Assembly: GCA_010025655.1 (NCBI GenBank) | Contig: RGSV01000058.1 | Span: 1-6,724, forward strand | From: Acidimicrobiia bacterium | GTDB lineage: Bacteria > Actinomycetota > Acidimicrobiia > Acidimicrobiales > Ilumatobacteraceae | Length of the DNA: 6,724 nucleotides | Direction of reading: 5' to 3' | Notes under the pieces: model-generated | Database searches by the model: none | What the model was told of the DNA's origin: nothing | Seen by the model: only the letters and a program-made list of their open reading frames with translations | In this document: one piece after another, positions 1 to 5,767 of the stretch | Layout: the number at the start of each line of letters is the position of its first letter | Position numbering within the stretch: position 1 is the stretch's first letter | Translations under genes and position numbers: made by a program

Positions 1-789
1 GAGATCGTCGCGGTGCGGCCCAACAGTGCTGGTGCCGCGCCGCAGGTCGGCTGCGCGTGCCTCGCGTAATGCGACCATCAATCCTGTTTCACGCCACGGT
101 GCCGCGTACTCGAGCGTCACCTGCACCTCGCCACCGGCCAGTGCGGTATATGCCGCTTGCACTCGCCCCATGATGTTGTCGACCACTGCTGCTCGCGCAC
201 GACCGAGTTCGTCGCCGACGGCGGCAAGTTTGTCGTCCCACGCATCGAGACTTGCCAACGCGGTCGCACTGGGCCTCAAGCCCAACTCTTTCAGCAGCGA
301 ATTGCGTTGTCGCACCACCCGCTCGACTTCTCCCACCAAATCGTGTCGTGCCGGGTCGAGAGCAACGACGGCATCATCCAAGACGGTGCGTCGTTCTGTC
401 GCCGCCCCCCGTATGAGATAGAGGTCTTCGGGCATGAACACTGACGTACGCAGCGCGGTGAGTAGATCACGGGTTCGGGCAGCTCGCTTACGGTTGATCT
501 GCACGGTCGAGCGACCCTCGCGCTTCAACTCGATCTCAATAAGAAACTCGCGACCATCGTCATGCACGACGTCAGCGCGCAACACGGCAGCCTCTGCCCC
601 GTCGCGCACGACCGCATCGTTGGCCACGCCGCGAAACGACTTCAGCGTCGATAGCACCACCAACGCCTCGACGAGATTCGTCTTGCCCTGGGCATTGTCG
701 CCGACCAGACCAAAGACGCCGCCACCGAGTGACAGGTCAAGGGCGGCGTAGTTGCGGAAATTGCGCAACTGCAACGAGCGAACGATCAC
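1..789 (-). CDS. recF: RecF, DNA replication/repair ATPase (3' part missing)
   Basis: RecF is an SMC-like ABC ATPase that binds gapped DNA and, with RecO and RecR, helps load RecA at stalled forks in the cytoplasm. Reading the minus strand from a GTG at 789 gives 263 codons without a stop, running off the left edge. The N-terminus reads MIVRSLQLRNFRNYAALDLS, the typical RecF opening, followed by a Walker A motif GDNAQGKT at residues 30-37. Near the cut end is TVGPHRDDL, a RecF hallmark. The family is usually about 360-400 residues, so roughly the last quarter, with the ABC signature and Walker B, lies outside the window. The start is fixed by the upstream in-frame stop of dnaN, only 18 bases away. 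No clear Shine-Dalgarno precedes it, so translation probably follows on from dnaN. The dnaN-recF order is standard for this region. Confidence 0.95.
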   Translation of the reverse strand, partial: MIVRSLQLRNFRNYAALDLSLGGGVFGLVGDNAQGKTNLVEALVVLSTLKSFRGVANDAVVRDGAEAAVLRADVVHDDGREFLIEIELKREGRSTVQINRKRAARTRDLLTALRTSVFMPEDLYLIRGAATERRTVLDDAVVALDPARHDLVGEVERVVRQRNSLLKELGLRPSATALASLDAWDDKLAAVGDELGRARAAVVDNIMGRVQAAYTALAGGEVQVTLEYAAPWRETGLMVALREARAADLRRGTSTVGPHRDDL

Positions 790-807
790 GGGGCGTTCAC
801 CCGATCG

Positions 808-1902
808 TCACGACGTCAGTCGTTGCGGCATCACCAAGTAGAGGTATCCATCGTTCGTCGATCCGCGCAACACCGCAGGCTTGATTGCCTCACTCGATTC
901 GATGCTGATGGTTTCACCCGCGCATGCATCGATGCCCTGCATGAGATAGTCGGGATTGAAACCAATCGTGAGCTCTGGACCCTTGTAGTCGGCATCAAGT
1001 TCTTCGATGGTTTCTCCGGTGTCTTGGGTGTGCACTGACAACTTGAGTGAACCGCTGCTTTGTGTGAGACGTACCGGAATGTTGTCTCGCGCAAATACCT
1101 TCGATCGCCGCACGGCATCGAGCAGCGCTTCGCGATTCACTGACAGTTTGTTGGGGTACGACGGCTGGATGAGTTGCTTGTAGTTGGGGAATTGCACCGC
1201 CAGGAGCGCGGTCGAGAGCATCGTGTTACCGACACCAAACGTGGCGCGATCGGAGGCCAGGCGATACGTGATCGTGTCGTGGTCCTTGATCAACCGCAAC
1301 AATTCTCCGAGGGCTCGAGCGGGAATGATGACCGAGCTCTCGCCCGCCAGTGCCGTGCCGCTGATCTGGCGCACGGCTAGGCGATAGCTGTCGGTGGCGA
1401 CGAACGTGAGACCCTCGGGTTGATTGCTGATGAGCACACCGGTGAGCGCAAGTCGCGAGGCATCTGCACTTGCCGCGCGCACCACTTGGCGTAACGCATC
1501 GCCAAAGACGGCAGCCGACATTTTTCCTTCGGGTGCGCTCGCCTGAATGATCTTGGGGAAGTCATTCGCGGCGTAACACAGCACCGACGAACGGTTGCGG
1601 CCAGCCTCGACGATGAGGGATTCACCCTCGAGTGCCACCTGTACCTTGCCGTCAGGCAGGCCACGCACCAGTTCGGTGATGATGCGCGCGGTCGGCACGA
1701 CGACCCCGTCTTTCTGGCCGCCGATAGCGAGCGTGGTTTGAATCGAGAGTTCTTTGTCGGTGCAGGAAAGCGTCAGGGTGTCGCCGCTCACGGCAAGTTC
1801 GACGCCGGCAAGGGCGGGCATCGCGCTGGTGCGTGCGGTGGCGACACGGCTCACGTCACTGAGTGCTTCGTTGAACTCATCGCGTTCGATACGGAATTTC
1901 AT
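808..1902 (-). CDS. dnaN: DNA polymerase III sliding clamp (beta subunit)
   Basis: DnaN forms the ring-shaped dimer that tethers DNA polymerase III and many repair proteins to DNA. The 364-residue product has the usual family length and three tandem clamp domains (about 1-120, 121-240 and 241-364). Recognisable blocks are LTGVLISNQPEGL and VATDSYRLAVR (153-178, domain 2 with part of the partner-binding pocket), LLAVQFPNY (233-241), and the C-terminal YLVMPQRLTS. The last matches the MPxRL end of other clamps, where Met and Pro line the binding pocket. The frame is open upstream to an ATG at 2052, but I chose the ATG at 1902. There the protein begins MKFRIERDEF as clamps normally do, GAGG lies 8 bases upstream (1911-1914), and the longer version would run through the DnaA boxes. 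It lies downstream of dnaA across a 244-base spacer and just upstream of recF. Confidence 0.97.
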   Translation of the reverse strand: MKFRIERDEFNEALSDVSRVATARTSAMPALAGVELAVSGDTLTLSCTDKELSIQTTLAIGGQKDGVVVPTARIITELVRGLPDGKVQVALEGESLIVEAGRNRSSVLCYAANDFPKIIQASAPEGKMSAAVFGDALRQVVRAASADASRLALTGVLISNQPEGLTFVATDSYRLAVRQISGTALAGESSVIIPARALGELLRLIKDHDTITYRLASDRATFGVGNTMLSTALLAVQFPNYKQLIQPSYPNKLSVNREALLDAVRRSKVFARDNIPVRLTQSSGSLKLSVHTQDTGETIEELDADYKGPELTIGFNPDYLMQGIDACAGETISIESSEAIKPAVLRGSTNDGYLYLVMPQRLTS

Positions 1903-1951
1903 GATGTGGGCCTCGTGAGGTGGTTGTTGGTAGTGCTCGGATACATGCTGA

Positions 1952-1963
1952 TAGCAGTAATAA
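1952..1963 (-). promoter_or_regulatory. DnaA-trio-like element beside tandem DnaA boxes
   Basis: On the minus strand, reading from 1983 downward, the order is TTATCCACA, an overlapping second box CAATCCACA, a short GC-containing spacer (GGTC, 1967-1964), then TTA TTA CTG CTA (1963-1952). Read 3' to 5' on the opposite strand these triplets are AAT AAT GAC GAT, so three of four fit the published DnaA-trio pattern 3'-(G/A)AT. In Bacillus subtilis such trios beside DnaA boxes guide the DnaA filament onto single-stranded DNA. The position and order match that arrangement. Function here is inferred. Confidence 0.5.
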
Positions 1964-1974
1964 GACCTGTGGAT

Positions 1975-1983
1975 TGTGGATAA
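1975..1983 (-). promoter_or_regulatory. Perfect DnaA box (TTATCCACA)
   Basis: This is an exact match to the strong bacterial DnaA box. It points toward the AT-richer stretch and dnaN. A weaker box (1968-1976) overlaps its 3' end by two bases, so DnaA domain IV could occupy closely spaced sites. It is likely the anchor of the unwinding region. Confidence 0.85.
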
Positions 1984-2088
1984 CTCGGGTTGCGCCCAGC
2001 GTAGACAAGGGCCGTGATATCCACAGGCACGGCGGGTCGGTGCACAACACACAGTGGTGTGATTTGTGATCTGGGGATACCGCGTGGG

Positions 2089-2097
2089 TTGTCCACA
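2089..2097 (+). promoter_or_regulatory. Perfect actinobacterial-type DnaA box (TTGTCCACA)
   Basis: This is an exact match to the box form common in high-GC actinobacterial origins. It faces the opposite way to the box at 1975-1983 and is followed by degenerate boxes at 2100-2108 and 2122-2130 in the same orientation, close to the end of dnaA. Confidence 0.85.
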
Positions 2098-2146
2098 CGT
2101 CGTCCACGCGACGCGCGCAGATCATCCACGGTGGTGGGTCGCGGGC

Positions 2147-3625
2147 TCATGCGGTTTTGAACAGTCGCAGCAACTCGTTGACCTGGTCGAAGACCTGTTG
2201 GCGGTCTTTCATGACGTGCTGGGTCTTTTCCACGGCATGAATGACGGTCGTGTGGTCGCGACCACCAAACAGCCGGGCGATGGCCGGATACGACAGATCG
2301 GTCAGCTCACGCACGACGTACATTGCGGTTTGACGGGCGGTGACGATCGGTCGCTGACGACTGCGCCCACGAATCGCCTCGACGGTCACACCGAGGTAAT
2401 CGCAAATCTCGGTGAGCAACTGCTCATCACTGCGTTTTTTGCCGGCGCGTCGCGACACCAGATCAACGAGCAGCTCTCGGGCGAGGTTGACGTCGATCTC
2501 CGTCTTGTTCAAGGAGGCGTAAGCCGCGACACGCACGAGGGCACCTTCGAGTTCGCGGATGTTGGTGGTCACGCTCGAGGCGATGAACTCGAGCACTTCG
2601 GGTGCAGCATTCAGACGTTCACGTTCTGCCTTGTTGCGCAAGATCGCGAGACGGGTCTCAACGTCGGGCGGCTGAATGTCGGTGATGAGTCCCCAACGGA
2701 ACCGGCCACGCAGACGGTCTTCGAGGGTCGGAATCGCATCAGGCACGCGGTCACTCGAGATGACAATCTGCTTGCTCGAGCCATGCAACGAGTTGAACGT
2801 GTGGAAGAACTCTTCCTGTAGGCCCTCTTTGCCTTCCATGAACTGCACATCGTCGATGAGCAGCACGTCAACCTCGCGATAGCGGCGCTTGAACGCGCTA
2901 ATCGTGTTGTTGCGAATGCCGTCGACGTATTCGTTGAGGAAGGTTTCGGTCGAGACGTAGCGCACTTCATAATTTGGATAGTGCTCGTGTACATACGAAC
3001 CAATCGCGTGTAAAAGGTGGGTCTTGCCCAAGCCTGCCGAACCATAAATAAACAGCGGGTTGTAGGAGCGCCCTGGAGTTTCAGCGACGCGCTGGGCGGC
3101 TGCAAGAGCAAACTGGTTCGACGCACCTTTGACGAACGTGTCGAAGGTGTAGCGCGGATTCAAGCCGACTGCTGCACCGCGGCCAGCACGACCAACGGGC
3201 GTGGTGGTGCTGGTTGTCGGGGCAACGAGTGGAGTGGTGGCGGGCGACGTGACGACGGCGGGCTCGTGTGCGGTCGGGTCGGCGGCCAGCGTGCGCACAT
3301 CGACACTCAACTCATGTGCGCTGCCACCGGCCTCATTCAAGGCGTCACGCACAAGCGACATGTAGCGCGTCAGCACACGCTCGCGCACGAAGGCGTTGGG
3401 CACCCGTAGCCGCAGGCTCATGTTGCCGCCGAGTTTCGACTGGTTGCGCTCGACGCTGATGTCGTTGAAGGTCGAAAACCATACGGCTTCCGACACCTGC
3501 TGGCGCAGAACGAGCGCCGCGCGTTCCCACAGTGCCCCCGCGTCATCGATTTCTGTCGCTGGTGCGCCCGTCGTCTCTGGTTCAATCGTCGTGTTGATCA
3601 TGGTGTCGGTGGTGTTGTTCGTCAT
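2147..3625 (-). CDS. dnaA: Chromosomal replication initiator DnaA
   Basis: DnaA is the AAA+ ATPase that binds DnaA boxes at oriC, melts the origin and recruits the helicase. The 492-residue product shows domain I (about 29-101), a Thr/Pro/Ala/Val-rich linker as domain II (about 114-155), and an AAA+ domain from about 156. The AAA+ domain has Walker A GSAGLGKT (195-202), Walker B LLIDDVQ (255-261), sensor 1 around ISSDR (289-293), an arginine finger in RLRGRF (R308) and sensor 2 Arg in NIRELEGAL (R357). Domain IV carries the DNA-binding signature GRDHTTVIHA (455-464). The frame is open back to an ATG at 3811. I chose the ATG at 3625 because the extra 62 residues look non-coding and would overlap DnaA-box-like sites. 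Only a weak GAAAG precedes it. An in-frame ATG at 3601 is also possible. DnaA-box-like sites upstream suggest autoregulation. Confidence 0.97.
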   Translation of the reverse strand: MTNNTTDTMINTTIEPETTGAPATEIDDAGALWERAALVLRQQVSEAVWFSTFNDISVERNQSKLGGNMSLRLRVPNAFVRERVLTRYMSLVRDALNEAGGSAHELSVDVRTLAADPTAHEPAVVTSPATTPLVAPTTSTTTPVGRAGRGAAVGLNPRYTFDTFVKGASNQFALAAAQRVAETPGRSYNPLFIYGSAGLGKTHLLHAIGSYVHEHYPNYEVRYVSTETFLNEYVDGIRNNTISAFKRRYREVDVLLIDDVQFMEGKEGLQEEFFHTFNSLHGSSKQIVISSDRVPDAIPTLEDRLRGRFRWGLITDIQPPDVETRLAILRNKAERERLNAAPEVLEFIASSVTTNIRELEGALVRVAAYASLNKTEIDVNLARELLVDLVSRRAGKKRSDEQLLTEICDYLGVTVEAIRGRSRQRPIVTARQTAMYVVRELTDLSYPAIARLFGGRDHTTVIHAVEKTQHVMKDRQQVFDQVNELLRLFKTA

Positions 3626-3656
3626 CGTGTTGGTGCTTTCGTGTCGTCGTCCACAG

Positions 3657-3679
3657 TTCTCCCCACATGGTGTGGAGAA
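3657..3679. promoter_or_regulatory. Near-palindrome, candidate operator upstream of dnaA
   Basis: The arms TTCTCC (3657-3662) and GGAGAA (3674-3679) are exact reverse complements. The inner bases also pair (CAC with GTG) with two mismatched pairs, giving 9 of 11 pairs around a central base. The right half overlaps a DnaA-box-like TGTGGAGAA. It lies 32 bases upstream of the chosen dnaA start, so it would be within the 5' leader or near the promoter. It may bind DnaA or another dimeric regulator. No specific regulator is recognised. Confidence 0.4.
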
Positions 3680-3837
3680 TGTCAGCGATGTAACTTGTCG
3701 TTGAGATAAAACTCGTACGTTCCCCGTCGACGACCCGGTGGCACCGGATGTGTCGGCCGTGGGGTGAGGGAACGTAGCACGTTTTCCACAGGGGGCAAAA
3801 TGGTGAATCACATGGTGCAGATTCGCACGCTGCGCCC

Positions 3838-3843
3838 TAGCCT
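3838..3843 (+). promoter_or_regulatory. Possible -10 element for the rpmH block (weak)
   Basis: TAGCCT lies 47 bases before the rpmH start and resembles actinobacterial -10 hexamers. The region 17-18 bases upstream (around GGTGCA, 3814-3819) is a poor -35 match. Some promoter is needed in this divergent spacer to transcribe rpmH through jag. This is the best candidate I can see and it is uncertain. Confidence 0.25.
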
Positions 3844-3890
3844 GAACGCGTTGCTTCCAATCGCCTTGTAAGTGACTTGAGGAGACAGGC

Positions 3891-4025
3891 GTGAAACGTA
3901 CATTTCAACCCAGCAAGCGTCGACGAGCCAAGAAACACGGGTTTCGCAAGCGGATGAAGACCAAGGGCGGTCGGGCCGTGTTGCGGTCACGACGCTCTAA
4001 GGGTCGCGCTCGTTTGTCGGCGTGA
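3891..4025 (+). CDS. rpmH: Large ribosomal subunit protein bL34
   Basis: bL34 is a small, very basic protein of the 50S subunit that packs against 23S rRNA. The 44-residue product begins [20 protein letters not shown] and continues with [19 protein letters not shown], ending RLSA. This is the conserved pattern of the whole family at its normal length. The GTG start at 3891 is set by a good Shine-Dalgarno (AGGAG at 3880-3884) six bases upstream. The stop TGA at 4023-4025 overlaps the GTG start of rnpA, an arrangement that favours translational coupling. It is the first gene of the rightward block and is conserved beside dnaA in many bacteria. Confidence 0.97.
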   Translation: MKRTFQPSKRRRAKKHGFRKRMKTKGGRAVLRSRRSKGRARLSA

Positions 4026-4396
4026 TCAGTCGCATCACCAAACGCGCTGGTTTCGCCCGCTTTCGCGGCGTTCGCACGTTGCGGCACGGGTCGTTGACCC
4101 TGCGCGCCGTGCCCGACCCAGTAGTCGGTGCGGTGCATCTTGCCATCGCCACTCCGAAGCGCAGCGGCTCGGCGGTGGCCCGCAATCGAGTGCGCCGGCA
4201 GGTGCGTGCGGCGATGCGAGCGCGGGCCGATCGAGTGCCGTTCGGCTGGTACCTCGTCTCACTCCAGGGCGCAGCTGTGGATACCGACTGGGGACAACTG
4301 GGGATATCGCTGGATGCGCTGGTTGACCAGGTGCGTGCACAGACGGCGGATGTCGTGCAATCCGCACCATCACTGACGATGAGAGCTGGGCGGTAA
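4022..4396 (+). CDS. rnpA: Ribonuclease P protein component
   Basis: RnpA is the protein cofactor of RNase P; with the M1 RNA it matures the 5' ends of tRNAs. The 124-residue product has the usual length. The key RNR signature is RNRVRRQVR (54-62), preceded by [13 protein letters not shown] (41-53), which corresponds to the conserved stretch before the motif in other RnpA proteins. [16 protein letters not shown] (15-30) matches the early beta strand region. The GTG start at 4022 overlaps the rpmH stop by four bases, and no separate Shine-Dalgarno is visible, so translation is probably coupled to rpmH. The stop at 4394-4396 is four bases before yidD. The sequence diverges from the family outside the central motif. 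Its 3' part contains several DnaA-box-like strings (4276-4307). Confidence 0.93.
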   Translation: MISRITKRAGFARFRGVRTLRHGSLTLRAVPDPVVGAVHLAIATPKRSGSAVARNRVRRQVRAAMRARADRVPFGWYLVSLQGAAVDTDWGQLGISLDALVDQVRAQTADVVQSAPSLTMRAGR

Positions 4397-4400
4397 TAGT

Positions 4401-4748
4401 GTGACAAGCGTCACTTCACGGACTCCCACTGTCCACAGGCTGGGGACACTGCAGCGAGCGATGCTGCGGGCGATTCGGTGGTACCAAGACCAGCGCACCG
4501 GGGCACTCTCCCCCTGTCGGTTCTTCCCAAGTTGTTCGGAATACGCCCATGACGCCATTGAGCGCCACGGGGCTTGGCGTGGTGGGCTTTTGGCGGCGCG
4601 TCGGCTGGGCCGTTGTCGTCCGTTCGGGCCGTCAGGGTTTGACCCAGTGCCCGAGCGCGTAGTTGGCGACGTGGATTCAGAGGATCGCGGCAACGGATGT
4701 TGTACGCACGGTACTCAGGTGCACAAGGAGCAACTCACCAATGTTTGA
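4401..4748 (+). CDS. yidD: Membrane protein insertion efficiency factor YidD
   Basis: YidD is a small membrane-associated protein that assists YidC-dependent insertion; its exact activity is not settled. The 115-residue product carries the family core: AIRWYQDQ (24-31), [13 protein letters not shown] (37-49), AIERHG (52-57), then [17 protein letters not shown] (68-84), with cysteines C39, C45 and C72 in the conserved places. The usual GGxDPVP appears as SGFDPVP. The residues after about 88 are not conserved-looking; they run into the region before yidC and end eight bases inside it. I chose the GTG at 4401, four bases after rnpA. An ATG at 4461 (residue 21) is an alternative that would still keep the core, and neither start has a strong Shine-Dalgarno. 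It sits directly upstream of its partner yidC. Confidence 0.92.
   Translation: MTSVTSRTPTVHRLGTLQRAMLRAIRWYQDQRTGALSPCRFFPSCSEYAHDAIERHGAWRGGLLAARRLGRCRPFGPSGFDPVPERVVGDVDSEDRGNGCCTHGTQVHKEQLTNV
4725..4730 (+). promoter_or_regulatory. Ribosome binding site that sets the yidC start
   Basis: AAGGAG lies 10 bases before the ATG at 4741, inside the end of yidD. This favours 4741 over an in-frame ATG at 4663, which would add 26 non-conserved residues to YidC and overlap yidD by 86 bases. Confidence 0.75.
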
Positions 4749-5700
4749 TTGGCTGTTTCGTGGCGTCGGCTGGCTGATCGCCTGGATTTACTCCTGGAGC
4801 AACGATTACTCCATCGCCATTGGCTCGATGGCCATCGTGGTGATGCTCGTCATCACCCCGCTTACCTTGAAGAGCACCCGCGGGATGCTGGAAATGCAGC
4901 GCCTACAACCCGAACTGCGCCGCCTACAGATCGAGCACAAGGGCGATCGCCAAGGTTTGAACGAAGCGATGATGAAGCTCTATCAGGAGCACAAGGTCAA
5001 CCCACTCGCCTCATGCCTGCCGCTCTTGGCCCAGATGCCGGTGTTCATCATCATGTTCCGGCTGTTGAAAGGACTCACCTACCGCCCGTCCCCCGGCGAG
5101 GGGTTTGCGCCAAAGCATCTCGACACGGCCTCAGATCTGTATCGCTCGCTCGTTGGTCAACAAGAGATGCGTTCGATCGGGCTCGATCTTGCGGTGCGAC
5201 CCATCGACGTGATGCGCGACAATTTCGCTCAAGGGCTCATCTATGCCTCGCTCGTTGTCGGTCTCGCACTGTTGTATCTCGTGCAGCAACGCATGGTGGC
5301 ATCACGCACGGTGAGCCCGACCATGTCAGCCAGTCAACAAAAGTTGCTGCAGTACCTCCCGGTGGTATTCGCGGTGTTCCAAGTGGTGTTGCCGACGGGT
5401 CTCGTCGTGTACTACGCGGTGCAAGCAGTCTTCCGCATCGGTCAGCAGGCCTACATCACCAAACGGTTCTACGGTGACGACGATTCGATCGGTCGTCAGG
5501 CGCAGCAGGCCAGCGCCAAGGCCCGTGAACTCAAGGATGATGACGTCAAGAAGACAAAAAAGAACGAAAATAAAGGCAAAAACGACGATTTTTCAAGCAA
5601 GCGCGTGACCCCACCGAAGGGCAAGCAACAGCCCCAACGACGCCCGACACCACCGCGCGGTGACGGCCCACCACAGCGACCGAAGCCGCCGAAGCGCTGA
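4741..5700 (+). CDS. yidC: Membrane protein insertase YidC (Oxa1 family)
   Basis: YidC inserts and folds membrane proteins, alone or with SecYEG. The 319-residue product is the short Gram-positive form, without the large periplasmic P1 domain of proteobacteria. Hydrophobic segments lie at about 8-19, 23-43, 92-110, 163-183 and 204-232. Conserved blocks are [20 protein letters not shown] (39-58), [20 protein letters not shown] (80-99) and YLPVVFAVF with LPTGLVVYY (205-225). The region 44-90 forms the charged cytoplasmic helical hairpin. No lipoprotein cysteine is visible near the start. When aligned on the PLTLK block, the groove arginine of B. subtilis SpoIIIJ and E. coli YidC falls on Met35. 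The tail from 248 is polar and rich in Lys, Arg and Pro, which in other YidC proteins contacts the ribosome. The start ATG overlaps the yidD end by eight bases and has AAGGAG upstream. Confidence 0.95.
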   Translation: MFDWLFRGVGWLIAWIYSWSNDYSIAIGSMAIVVMLVITPLTLKSTRGMLEMQRLQPELRRLQIEHKGDRQGLNEAMMKLYQEHKVNPLASCLPLLAQMPVFIIMFRLLKGLTYRPSPGEGFAPKHLDTASDLYRSLVGQQEMRSIGLDLAVRPIDVMRDNFAQGLIYASLVVGLALLYLVQQRMVASRTVSPTMSASQQKLLQYLPVVFAVFQVVLPTGLVVYYAVQAVFRIGQQAYITKRFYGDDDSIGRQAQQASAKARELKDDDVKKTKKNENKGKNDDFSSKRVTPPKGKQQPQRRPTPPRGDGPPQRPKPPKR

Positions 5701-5767
5701 CGAAGAAGTGCGCATACCAGAAACGCCCCACACGACTCGATACCGATAACACCAAGGAGACAATGAC

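Larger units (their letters stand above)
1903..2146. other. Probable oriC (dnaA-dnaN spacer with DnaA box cluster)
   Basis: This non-coding spacer sits where the origin lies in many Actinomycetota. I see two perfect DnaA boxes: TTATCCACA on the minus strand (1975-1983) and TTGTCCACA on the plus strand (2089-2097). An 8/9 match is ATATCCACA (2017-2025, plus). 7/9 matches are CAATCCACA (1968-1976, minus), GTATCCCCA (2072-2080, minus), TCGTCCACG (2100-2108, plus) and TCATCCACG (2122-2130, plus). The stretch 1941-1965 is noticeably more AT-rich than its surroundings and could be the unwinding element. A small inverted repeat CACAC-AGTG-GTGTG lies at 2048-2061. Box density and gene context are direct observations. 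Origin function is inferred. Confidence 0.85.
3626..3890. promoter_or_regulatory. dnaA-rpmH divergent intergenic region with DnaA-box-like sites
   Basis: This 265-base non-coding region separates the divergent dnaA and rpmH blocks and must hold promoters for both. 8/9 matches to DnaA boxes are TCGTCCACA (3647-3655, plus), TGTGGAGAA (3671-3679, i.e. TTCTCCACA on the minus strand) and TTTTCCACA (3782-3790, plus). A possible rpmH -10 element TAGCCT lies at 3838-3843, but no convincing -35 partner is visible. I could not pick a dnaA promoter with confidence. DnaA binding here would be consistent with autoregulation or a two-part origin. Confidence 0.6.

Noticed and set aside
26..751. Several plus-strand open frames opposite recF
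   Set aside because: They are low-complexity Arg/Ser/Ala-rich shadows of a clear recF reading frame that is continuous on the minus strand.
1903..2052. A 50-residue N-terminal extension of DnaN starting at an ATG at 2052
   Set aside because: The extension has no clamp-like sequence, crosses several DnaA boxes, and the internal ATG at 1902 has both a Shine-Dalgarno and the canonical clamp N-terminus.
2066..2821. A 251-codon plus-strand open frame opposite dnaA
   Set aside because: It lies wholly antisense to the conserved AAA+ and DNA-binding domains of dnaA, has no recognisable domain, and long antisense frames are expected in GC-rich coding DNA.
3626..3811. A 62-residue N-terminal extension of DnaA starting at an ATG at 3811
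   Set aside because: The extra residues do not resemble DnaA domain I, which begins later, and the stretch carries DnaA-box-like sites and a near-palindrome expected of a regulatory region.
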